Assembly (NCBI RefSeq): GCF_015706575.1
Contig: NW_024037054.1
Location: forward strand, 248,001 to 312,000
Direction: 5' to 3'
Source: Patiria miniata
Lineage: Eukaryota; Echinodermata; Asteroidea; Valvatida; Asterinidae
Length of the DNA stretch: 64,000 nt
In this document: positions 42,367 to 52,050 of the stretch, piece after piece
Layout of the letters: every line of letters begins with the position of its first letter
How positions within the stretch are numbered: position 1 is the stretch's first letter
Program-made: the position numbers and the translations under genes
Notes under the pieces: model-generated
Told to the model about the DNA's origin: nothing
Databases searched by the model: none
Seen by the model: the letters and a program-made list of their open reading frames with translations, nothing else

Positions 42367-43878
42367 ACTAGAGGTTCGCGTTTGTTGAGTTACAAACGCA
42401 GAGTGGTCGGCGGACAGCCTTTTCATTATACACTGCCCAGTTAAGTTAAGAACATAAGTTTATGTAGAAAAAAGGATCAGGAAATTAAATCCCTTCAAGT
42501 ACAATCAATGTTTTAAAAAGATATCTTTAACGGTATAATAAATTTCAGTAAACGTTCTATGTGCACAAAAAGTTATTTCTGGTTTAATGATGTCATCAGT
42601 CAAAAATGGTGAGTGAATACTGATAAAGTCCGGAGGATAATTTCTCATTGTATAGTTAAAATAACGTATGAAAATATGGGAAATATAATTGTTTGTATTA
42701 ATAACACCTAACTTCCGGTTTCATGACATATTGATAACACCTAACTTCCGGTTTGATGACGTCACAGCATTAGAGATCCAAAGGTGAACATTGTAATGGA
42801 TATCATTATTTGGTTTTCGAAGATAAGACAGGGATCAAATGAAAGAATTAAATTTAAACTATGATCTTTTTCAAATTCTCCTTAAAGTAACTTCCAGTCT
42901 GATGACGTCATGAATTTGAAACCTTGCCAAGTTATCTCTGGTTAATCAGAAAATGTCAAGGGGCGATTTGGTAAAATTTGGACTGATGGTTTTACAATTA
43001 AAGAAGGGAAACTCTATTTTATGTGCCGATAGAGGGCGGCGCCCTTTCAGATGATGACGTCATCACACTGTTTTTTGCGTCTTGCATTCCTCACTAAACA
43101 CTTTCATAATATATATGTCTGTAGTAAAATGCTTCCGCTTTTGAGTTATATTCAGTTTTTATTGCACTTCCGGTAACACCGGAAGTGAAGGTCAAGCGGT
43201 TGTGCGTCCGGGAACACGAAATGTTTCTCACGGCATAGTCTACAACCTCACGAAAAAATGAACACGATACTCTATTTAGTTCAAAAGATATAAAGCAAAC
43301 TATTTTGTCAAAATTTGCTCTTAAATCGCTTGTAATTTGATACCTGATGACGTCATGATGACGTAACAAAATTTATAACATCTTCGTAACACGGTACAAG
43401 TTCACACAAGGTTTTGTGATCATACCGTGAACCATTCGGAAGAAATGCTGCTTTGTTTTGATGTCAGGCTAACGTCTTCATTTTGAATTCACCTAACTTT
43501 GACCTTCCGGTAGACCCGGAAGTAAAGGTCAAGCGAGTTCACGTACACGACAAAAACTGTTTAATTTAAAGCGATTAATGGTCTGTCTGATTTACAGAAT
43601 ACAAACATCATTGAATGTTTAGTTCAAAAGTTATAGGTGAAAGTAATTGGTCACTTTTTAAGAACAAATCACTTGTAATTTGACACCTGATGACGTAATC
43701 ATGACGTCAGAGTAATATGCACCACTTCGGATGAGGGTCGATATATATTGAAAGTTACAAGTTCATACCATATACCGTTTAGGAGAAAAGCCGCGGAGAA
43801 GTATTGTCCGGAAAAAAAAAAAAAAGATTTACCAGAACAATAACAGAGAGTGGTCGGGTTGTGCCCGACCACTCAAAT
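42367..43878. mobile_element. Second inserted element with terminal hairpin
   Basis: The element starts about actagaggttcgcg, has gagtggtcgg near its left end (42401), and ends in a strong hairpin gtggtcgggttgtgcccgac. The interior holds two degenerate copies of a block with cttccggt, accggaagt, aaggtcaagcg and tgatgacgtcat (about 43160-43380 and 43500-43720). The related sequence at 39900-39960 lacks it and gives the empty site. Confidence 0.55.
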
Positions 43879-44040
43879 ATGAAAAATGTTGATGATTTCG
43901 GTGGCTTGTCCATAAAAAACATCCAGTTCCAACGGCTGTCGTCCATGTTGTGTGGTTAATTATGCAAATGCAATGCATCACGTGATGACAATCGAAAAAT
44001 CTCTGCGTGCGATGTATGTGGGTACAATGCCGCTTTTACC

Positions 44041-44184
44041 CGCCGCTAGTGGGTTCCATTTTCGTCTGGTGCCCTGTCGTGGAAAACAAGACAATGTTTC
44101 ATGTGTTACGCATTTCATGCACAAGGCACTCACAGTCACTTTCCACGACAATGTACCAGACAAAAATTAAACCCACTAGCGGCG
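44041..44184. mobile_element. Palindromic MITE
   Basis: The ends cgccgctagtgggt and complement and the inner arms tttcgtctggt, gtcgtggaaa and complements match the palindrome at 46083-46172, so both belong to one family. Confidence 0.7.
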
Positions 44185-44209
44185 CGTGAAAGTGGTATGG
44201 TAATTGGTG

Positions 44210-45160
44210 TTGGAATTTAGATACGCAAATCACCAATCACCAAAATGATACATGTACATCACCACGTGATTCGATTTGGCTTTGCCATCTAACATTACGT
44301 ACTCATTTACAAGCCAAAATTGATCACTTCTTTTAAGTGGGCCCAAAACGTGGCCTGATTTATCAGAAACAAAATAGAGTTCGTATTCCAATGGAAACTA
44401 CATTTTTGTTGAAAAACAGAAAGAGATAATCTGGCATAAAATCCCCTAAATAACATCGTAAACACGCCATGGCGACGTATCATTCTGTGATCACGTGCAA
44501 AACACATGCACCCCGCGTGCGTGGTCTGTCCCCTAGACTTGCAGACAAGTCACTACACTATCCGGGAATAGCCATACCGCATGAACATACATGTACGTCG
44601 TACTGTGGGACAGCGCAGTATGCTGTTGCTGTCCACGCTGGCGCGTTGCGGTGCGCGACAGGCGAACAAAACTGGGCCAATTACTGACTTTATTTCAAGT
44701 CTACCTGTCCCGCCGCGCCGTAACTATCGCATGTAGAGCATTTTTTTAAAGTAAAATTCTGTCGCGTCGCGTTGAGCCGAAAATTTCGCTTGCAGGGGGA
44801 GTTTGGGGCAATTTTGGTTCTAAATTTGACTGTTTTTACTAAATAATATATCGCTTTTTCCATGTTTTGATTTGATAGAAAAGGCAAAAGCCCCTTATAT
44901 GTGAAAAACCAGTCTGAAGTTGAAACCTATTTTGAGATGGACTTTTTCGGCTTAAACATTTGCATTTTTTCCCCAGTATTTTGGACGCATTATTGTAGAC
45001 GTATGAAAATTATGATGACGGTCAATAACATGTGAAAATTGCCCCGTAATACCCTCTGATCAGCATAAACCCAAAGAGCTATCGCGCGGCAACTTAGAAA
45101 AAAATGTTGTTCACTGTCGCGTGTCAGCTGCGCAGATCAATGTCTGCCGGTTTGTGTACC
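44210..45160. other. Intergenic, nothing firmly recognised
   Basis: This interval lies between the palindromes at 44.0-44.2 kb and 45.2-45.7 kb. I found no coding exon or RNA gene and no clear repeat ends. Confidence 0.5.
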
Positions 45161-45164
45161 TACT

Positions 45165-45661
45165 GGATAGATCCACACATTCTAGACATTCCATAAGACC
45201 CCTTAAATTGTTCCAAACAACCGGTAATTTTGAAAAAAGAACAAAATAGTCTGATAGTGATAAACTTACCGCATGTGTCTGCCGAGTCCTGCCGTCCATT
45301 TCATTGCTGATCGATCGAGCGCATGTGTGACGTCACTATCGAAGAAAAAAAAGTCCCGCTGAATTAACGACTGTTTCGTGTAGTGATATGTGCCCCCGCC
45401 ATATGACAGTATGGGCTTTTGGCGCAGGGCACATATCAGTACACGAAACTGTCGTTGATTCAGCGCAACTTGTTTTTCTTTGATAGTGACGTCACACACG
45501 CGCTTGATCGATCAGCAATGAAATGGATGGAACAACTCGGCAGACACATTAAATTGTGAGCGGTAAGTTTATCAGAATATTTTATACTTTTTTTTAAATT
45601 ACCTGTTGTTTGGAACAATTTAAGGGGTCTTATGGAATGTCATGAATGTGTGGATCTATCC
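45165..45661. mobile_element. 497-bp near-complete palindrome
   Basis: The arms of about 240 bp begin ggatagatccacacattc and mirror at 45644-45661. The centre is near 45413 (tatgacagtatgggctttt). Long matched words include ttaaattgttccaaacaac, gtgtgacgtcactatcgaag and gatcgatcgagcgc. Confidence 0.8.
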
Positions 45662-46082
45662 GGGGTAACTGTCTTTCTCATTTGTATTCTCTTTACCAGT
45701 TTTTTGGGGCCTTTTGTCCTCGAGGGTATGCAAAAAAAAGCACTCCGTGTGTCAGTGATATAAATGTGTAGTCAAAGTATGCCTATTCGGTGGAGCGCTA
45801 GTACGGAGGGTACCGTACCAGTTCCAGCGCTTCACAAAGTAGAGCTACATGTTACCTTGAGTAACTCCAGCTCCAATGCTCATCAGGAATTCGACATACA
45901 TGTATAGAGCTGGAGCGACAACTACGTTATAAAAACTAGATCGTAAGAATCCCGAATGACGCGACCATATATCCCCAGTGCATTTCAAAAATGGCTCCAC
46001 CCACTGGACGTGACGTGGGCATGTACCTTCATGCAGTGTGCGCGATGAATGTGCGTACCGTACCGCTTTCAGGCGCGCTAGC

Positions 46083-46172
46083 GGTTTCAATTTTCATCTG
46101 GTGTGATGTCGTGGAAAGCAAGACATTGTTATCTTGCTTTCCACGACATCGCACCAGATGAAAATTGAAACC
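46083..46172. repeat. Near-perfect palindrome, same family as 44041-44184
   Basis: The arms ggtttcaattttcatctggt, gatgtcgtggaaagcaaga and complements are separated by about 8 bp. Confidence 0.8.
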
Positions 46173-46359
46173 ACTTCATGAATGTCTGCTGCATGGTATG
46201 AGGTAGGCCCATAAATGTGGCCTATTTACTGTATTACCTCCGTAAATATAGGCCACACTGTAAAGATTTCCTCAAAACGTTAGCACTTGTTACCAAATTA
46301 ATTTTCACATTCAGACTGCGGCATAGTTGATTTATGCTTTAAAAAAACACTAACCTTGT

Positions 46360-46536
46360 TAATAAGGGAATAACAGTGTGAGGAGCCGGTCTTCACTGCG
46401 TGATAATGACCGGGTGTGGGGGTGACAGCTGTTAATGGACCGAGACGAAGTCGAGGTCCATTAACAGCGGTCACCCCCACACCCGGTCATTATCACGCAG
46501 TGAAGACCGGATCCTCACACTGTTATTCCCATTAAT
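46360..46536. repeat. 177-bp near-perfect palindrome inside copy 1
   Basis: The arms gggaataacagtgtgagga, gccggtcttcactgcgtgat, aatgaccgggtgtgggggtg and complements close on an 11-bp centre near 46441-46455. It is part of an insertion absent from the related arm at 40905-41155. Confidence 0.85.
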
Positions 46537-47206
46537 AAATACCTTTATAACGAAATAAACAGTTAAAATGCTCCAATTTTGTGACTTTTTTTCCGGTGAT
46601 ATTTCCAGACTTTTTTGTGTTCATGTTCATGGGCCATATTTTAGCTTAATAGCTATAACGACGTAAACTCAACAGAAACTGCTGCTGTAGCGAAACAAAT
46701 TACAACAATGTTTTCATATCTTTACCTGATGGAGGAAGCTGAAATCTCGTTTACACATTCCTTGTGTCCGGAATTACAAAGATGCTTGGTTTAGGAAAGG
46801 TAAATATGTCGGTGGGTGAAGTGTTTCAAAGAAAATATATCGTAGATCTACGTTTTCGTCGTAAACATCCTCAGTATATACTGCACTGCTGTACGATGTC
46901 GTTTCAAAACTTCCTTACGCGCGCGCACGCACGCATCCCTAGCAACTGTGTTGCGTACGCGCGCGTCAGTCTCACGCAATGGGGGTTGAGCGCATGTGCA
47001 GTGCTCAATTGTTAAAAGCTACCGCAGGACTGTTACTATATTTTGACCAATCATTGGCTTGCATGGGGCTGAACGGGGCTTGATCAATGCTGGTTCAGGG
47101 GCCATTTATTCGCTTGATCTTTGAAGCCGGTCCATTATCACCGTTAATGACCGGCCACGTGATCGAGTCTCGACCAATCAGAAAACATCAACTCTCCAAG
47201 GTATTT

Positions 47207-47774
47207 ATTAATAACAAATAAAATAATGCACAAGTGTTCAACTCTCCAGCTTTCGTGTCATTTCCAGCTCCTTTTGGAGGCTTCTTGGCATCCATTTGTT
47301 TGTAACTCAATGGCAACCATGTTCCAAATGAACAATGCTCTCGCGCAATACCTGATGGGATACATGGATCGTTCACCTGTCAGTCACACGGCATGCCAAA
47401 TGCCCGGTAGTCTTGGCACAAGACCGGCTTTGTATTATTTTCGTCTACGTGCAGTTGGTATAGCGCCCTCTACCATTGATGTCGTTTGGCTGTGCTTGCC
47501 ACAGCCAGCGTGCGCTATATACCAACTGCACGTAGATGAAAATAATCCAAAGCCAGTCTTGGGCCAAGACTACCGGGCATGTGGCATGTCGTGTGACTGA
47601 CAGGTGAACGATCCATGTATCCCATCAGGTATTGCGCGAGAGCATTGTTCAGTTGGAACATGGTTGCAATTGAGTTACACACAAATGGATGCCAAGAAGC
47701 CTCCAAAAGGAGCTGGAAATGACACGAAAGCTGGAGAGTTGAACACTTGTGCATTAATTTTTATTTGTTATTAA
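47207..47774. repeat. 568-bp palindrome inside copy 1
   Basis: The arms of about 270 bp mirror around ggctgtgcttgccacagcc (near 47490-47508). They are nearly identical, including gttcaactctccagctttcg, gatcgttcacctgtcagtca and agttggtatagcgc. The small frames on both strands here encode the same peptide from the two arms. Confidence 0.85.
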
Positions 47775-48564
47775 CAAGGTGACTGTTTTTTTTAAAAGCA
47801 TAAATCAACTATGCATGCAGTCTGAATGTGAAAATTAATTTGGTAACAAGTGCTAACGTTTTGAGTAAATCTGATAGTGTGGCCTTTATTCACGGAGGTA
47901 GTCCAGTAAATAGGCCACATTTATGGGGCTAGGTATGAGGTACGTATTATGGAATCTGGGTTGGGATAATAGAGGGAAAAGGGACCATTTTTGTAATTCA
48001 CTGGGGAAATACGGTCGCATCATTCGGTATTCTTACGATCTAGTTTTTATTACATACATGTAGTTGTTGCTCCAGCTCTACATGTGTGTACATGTACATG
48101 TATATGTCGAATTCCTGATGAGCATTGGGCCGGAGCTGGAGTTACTCAAGCTAGTTCCATGTGAACATGGCAAAGATATCTGGCCATCACTAATTATTCC
48201 CTTCAGTGACCTATATCAGCCATCATATGTGAAAGAATTCCACTCATATTTCTTAATACGACCTGAAAAGTTTTAAAAGTTGTAAATCTGATGAAGAAAC
48301 ACTATTTTAGGAGTGCAAAAATTCTTTGATAATACTTTAACTTTTTCTGTCATGGCCCATAGACTTTGTGTAGGAGGTCTGACTCTGAGTGGAGGCCATG
48401 TATGGAATTCTTTCCATAATAGTTATGTCCTAAAAAGTCAAATTTAGTAGGGAAAAATATTGAAGTATTTACTGAGAAAACACTTAGAAATTTTCAGACC
48501 AGTCTCATACGGTTTGTACAATGATAAAATATAGGGCTGAGGTAACTCCAGCTAGTCTACCTGT

Positions 48565-49188
48565 AAATACCTCAGCCCTATAATTTATCATTGAGTTGTC
48601 CTATTGGGCTGGAGGAAATTGTCAACAAGGATTAGCAACTCTTAAAATTGAATTCCAAAATGTACCATGTTATGCCCGTGACACACTAATTCCCCTTGGG
48701 ACTCACCCAAACCTTGTCAGGCATAACCACTACCCAGGTCCCTGAAGAAAATAATGATCCATGATGAAGATTCAGCCTACATTTGCAGTGATGAAGATTC
48801 AGCCTACAATTGCAGTGAAAAAGGAGGCATTAGGCCAAAAAAAAGTCTCCGGTTTCTGGTATGGAGCTTGCCCAAAAAGTAGTGCGGTGATGCGGCTTTT
48901 TTTTTTCGCTGGCCAGAGGTCTCGTAGGGGTTTTGTTAGCTGGAGTTACCTCAGCCCTATATTTTATCTTTGGTTTGTTGTAATAGGGCAGGAGGAAACT
49001 TTCAACACGGACTAGCATCAGTGAAAATTGAATTCCAAAAATGAGTCCCAAGGGAATTAGTGTGTCACGGGCACAACATGGCACATTTTGGAATTCAATT
49101 TTAAGAGTTACTAATCCTTGTTGACAATTTCTTCCAGCCCTTGAGGACAACCCAATGATATAATATAGGGCTGAGGTAACTCCAGCTA
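48565..49188. mobile_element. Inverted repeats with AGCTGGAGTTACCTCAGCCCTAT ends
   Basis: Left arms at 48565-48705 and 48937-49058 and a right arm at 49042-49188 share tacctcagccctat, ggaattcaattttaagagtt, cacactaattcccttggga and ttgacaatttcytccagccc (one or other strand). A 26-bp word, gatgaagattcagcctaca, repeats at 48765 and 48790. The termini resemble the GAGTTACTCAAG foldback family. Confidence 0.65.
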
Positions 49189-49508
49189 AATCATGTCCAT
49201 GATTGAAAGGGTTTACATTCAACTTGGAAAGAATTGCGTACACGGACTCCACTTTTTTTCAGTGAAATTTTAAGCGCCAAAAAATTGCATCCTAGGCCTA
49301 ACAAAAAAAACTGTATACGGTAATTTCTCGACTCTCACCCTCCTCGACTCTCGCCCTCTCCTTTCCTTCATTCCACTTTATTAATCACTTACTTCAGTAC
49401 TTACTTCATGTGGGAAAACAAAACATATTTCACATTTATGACGGTGGCGAAAGCTGCAGTTTACGCCGTAAAGCTATTAAGCTCACTGTACACACTTGTA
49501 TCTTGCTG

Positions 49509-49550
49509 CGGTACCCGGCTCCTGTACTACCCGTAAATGCACACCCCTAG
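49509..49550 (-). repeat. Fragment of the 20.7-kb hAT MITE family
   Basis: The complement begins ctaggggtgtgcatttacgg and continues gtagtacaggagccgggtac, matching the left end of 20678-20912. Only this end is present. Confidence 0.65.
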
Positions 49551-49728
49551 CAGTGTTGTGGTCGAGGCCATTATAAGTCCTCATAAGTCATCCAGTCCCA
49601 AGTCAAGTCACAAGCTATTCAAATGAACGGTGACAACTGTCCTTCTTTTGATCCTCTGTTTCTTGCGACCACGGCAGCTTGTGATGTACTTATGATCAGA
49701 CTTCTAATGGACTTGACTACCAACACTG
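49551..49728. mobile_element. Small TIR element, possibly hAT
   Basis: The ends cagtgttgtggtcgagg and complement of cagtgttggtagtcaag enclose 178 bp. No convincing 8-bp duplication is seen because the left side abuts another fragment. Confidence 0.5.
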
Positions 49729-49991
49729 CCATCTACATGTAGAGTGCCTCATAATTTGAAAGCAATATCTCTATCATATACAGACATGTACATGCACACG
49801 TATGTATTCCGCTAGTCCATACACGTACTGTACATGCATTCCCACCTCCCAGCAGCCAAGATACATACATAAAGCATGTTAATGTGAAAATATTGTGAAA
49901 CCCAATATTTCATTTGCTTACAAAATGTACACGTGATTAGTTTCAATAATGTTTCTAGGCAACATTTTAAGTTGTTATTCTTCTTTTTCAG

Positions 49992-50008
49992 GCAAACACA
50001 AAAGAAAA
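49992..50008 (+). other. RNF41: RNF41 5' UTR end, with splice acceptor
   Basis: The sequence ttattcttctttttcag ends at 49991 with a strong polypyrimidine tract, so the coding exon begins 17 nt before the start codon. The upstream non-coding exon was not identified. Confidence 0.7.
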
Positions 50009-50968
50009 ATGGGATTTGAAGTAGGACGTTTCCGTGGTGAAGTGGATGAGGAACTAATCTGTCCAATTTGCAGTGCTGTTTTGGAAGATCCTGTACAGGC
50101 CCCAGAATGTGAGCATGCCTTTTGCTCAGTATGTATCCATGAATGGTTGAACAGACAACGTACGTGCCCAGTGGATCGCAATCCCATCACTTCTCAGCAA
50201 CTCAAGTCAGTTCCACGCATATTACGGAACTTACTTTCTCGTTTGTATATTGCATGTGACAATGCTAGCTTTGGTTGTACAGTAGTTGTCAAGCTTGACT
50301 CTCTTCAGCAACATCTGGAAGAGTGTGATCACAACCCCAAGCGTCCAGTTCAATGTGAACAGGGCTGTGGTATGGTCATTCCAAAAGATGAGCTCAAAAC
50401 GCATAATTGTGTACGTGAACTAAGGGCTGTTGTTGAGGAACAAGCATCAAAAATAGGAGATTATCGGGCTGAAGTTGAAGATGTCAAGCGTGCTCTGGCA
50501 GAACACCGCCATGAAATGCAGATGCTGAAGGATTACATACGAGCGATCAGAGTCTCAACACCAAATGCTAATCCCTCCGTCCAGGCAATCGAAGATGAAT
50601 TAGAAAACAATGAGATAGTACGATGGGTGAATACCATTCCCTTAGCAAAAGTCACGCGTTGGGGAGGCATGATCTCTACTCCAGATGCTGTATTGCAAGC
50701 TGTCATCAAACGCTCTCTCCAAGAAATTGGCTGTCCACCACATCTTGCCACTGAGTTGATGGAGAATGCTCATGAACGCAATTGGCCGCATGGGTTATCA
50801 ACCCTGGAGACACGACAGATGAATAGACACCTATACGAGCGATATGTTACTAGGCGTGTACCTGGCAAACAAGCAGTACTGGTTATGGCATGTGATAATG
50901 TACACATGGGGGAAGAAATGTCTCTGGAACCAGGATTAGTCATGATATTTGCTCATGGAATAGAGTAA
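50009..50968 (+). CDS. RNF41: E3 ubiquitin-protein ligase RNF41/NRDP1
   Basis: This is 319 residues in one uninterrupted exon; the vertebrate protein is 317. The N-terminal RING has Cys18, Cys21, Cys34, His36, Cys39, Cys42, Cys53 and Asp56, the C3HC3D variant characteristic of NRDP1. A SIAH/TRAF-like zinc finger follows (Cys82, Cys89, then HNPKRPVQCEQGCGMVIPKD), then a coiled coil around 138-175 and the substrate-binding C-terminal domain (VTRWGGMISTPDAVLQAVIK, NAHERNWPHGLSTLETRQMN, GLVMIFAHG). The family ubiquitinates receptors such as ErbB3 and other cytosolic targets and is stabilised by USP8. I chose ATG 50009 (MGFEVGRF) because it aligns with the family start and lies downstream of the acceptor. 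All key residues are present. Confidence 0.97.
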   Translation: MGFEVGRFRGEVDEELICPICSAVLEDPVQAPECEHAFCSVCIHEWLNRQRTCPVDRNPITSQQLKSVPRILRNLLSRLYIACDNASFGCTVVVKLDSLQQHLEECDHNPKRPVQCEQGCGMVIPKDELKTHNCVRELRAVVEEQASKIGDYRAEVEDVKRALAEHRHEMQMLKDYIRAIRVSTPNANPSVQAIEDELENNEIVRWVNTIPLAKVTRWGGMISTPDAVLQAVIKRSLQEIGCPPHLATELMENAHERNWPHGLSTLETRQMNRHLYERYVTRRVPGKQAVLVMACDNVHMGEEMSLEPGLVMIFAHGIE

Positions 50969-52050
50969 TTAAAAAAACCCACATGATTCCATTCATGCAA
51001 GACAAACATTTCAGGGTTTGGGCCCTTTTATTACGTTGTATATTTAAAGCGTCAAATGTAAAACCTATAGGCCTATTTATAACTGAGACTGACTGAGAAA
51101 CACTACAAAATGCAATTGGTACATGTAGAGATTATTACATTTATTTTACAACAAACAAGTTTGTTCATATAATTTGTTTCCCCCTGTGAAATAGTGAACT
51201 GTATGCAGTGCATGTGCCGACAGTTTGGTTTGAAGTAGATGTATACATGCACCGGTACCTACATGGTTTGAATAGGAAACAATTACATGTACTTGAATCC
51301 CAGCAGTTGATTTGACAAAACTTTACAAATGGCATATCTTTATTGTGCAACGTTTTAATGCGTTTGTTGCACACATTTAGGACACTCTTCTAAAAGATAT
51401 GTTGCGCATACATGTACCGGTAAGTCTATGGTGTATGTACCTTACAGAGTCATTTTAGGTGATCATGTACATAATACAGCGTACATCCGTACAAATTTAA
51501 ATGACCAATATTGGTACAAGAAATTCACAGCTTTTTATTGTGATGAAATGCCCATGAAAAAATTTGGAGGGTTGCTGTCTAATTCAGAAGAAATTGATAC
51601 GAACCATTTTCTTAATTGGTGGGCAGAGCTACAACTGTTTTGTGACCAATGTGAAATTGTACACCAAGAGTCATTTGATGTAAAAGCTGTGATAGTGATC
51701 ATAAAATATTGAAACACTTGATATCTGCAGTTACAACAGGTTTTTGAAATCAATTGTTAATACAGTGGGCAGCTGGACAACAAATTTGTTGCATAAATCA
51801 TAAACATTCAATAAGTAATGCACTAACTTGTGAAATCAGCTGTAAATATAAACATGCTCGTTTGATGCTAAATCTTTTGTTGATGGATTAAATGTCTGTA
51901 TAATCTATTGTAAAATTAACAGCAGCTATGCAATGTGTATATCAGTGGAGCAAAACATGTGTCTGCTTTGACCAGATACTAATATTATAGGCATTTGCAT
52001 AAATTATTCTTTAATATAAACTTGAGGAGAATAAAGTTGATTGGCTGTCA
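50969..52050 (+). other. RNF41: Probable RNF41 3' UTR
   Basis: This AT-rich sequence follows the TAA stop. The first well-placed AATAAA is at 52030-52035, followed by a G/T-rich stretch, which would give a 3' UTR of about 1.1 kb. A 94-codon frame at 51428-51712 inside it has no family features and I leave it out. Confidence 0.45.

Larger units (their letters stand above)
46204..47931. mobile_element. Mutator-like long-TIR element, copy 1, 9-bp target duplication
   Basis: The termini taggcccataaatgtggcc and the complement of tagccccataaatgtggcc have TIRs of about 155 bp, matched through cctccgtaaata, gtgtggccttta, aacgttagcacttgttacca and tgatttatgctttaaa. The flanks are GGTATGAGG on both sides (46195-46203, 47932-47940), an exact 9-bp duplication. 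Long TIRs with 9-bp duplications are the mark of Mutator-like elements. There is no transposase frame. The interior is built of two palindromes (46360-46536, 47207-47774). Confidence 0.75.
45856..48150. mobile_element. Foldback element with CTTGAGTAACTCCAGC ends (copy B)
   Basis: The ends cttgagtaactccagctcc and complement are followed by aatgctcatcaggaattcga and complement (48105-48150), then gatcgtaagaatcccgaatg at 45939 with its partner near 48017. A 1.73-kb Mutator-like element (46204-47931) sits in the middle, so the original foldback was about 560 bp. Confidence 0.75.

Noticed and set aside
47226..47754. Opposing frames giving the same peptide
   Set aside because: They are the two arms of one palindrome, not genes.
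49949..50008. Upstream in-frame ATG that would add 20 residues to RNF41
   Set aside because: It lies before a strong splice acceptor (49991) and the added residues have no counterpart in the family.
51428..51712. 94-codon plus-strand frame after RNF41
   Set aside because: It has no recognised motif, unremarkable composition, and lies in the probable 3' UTR.
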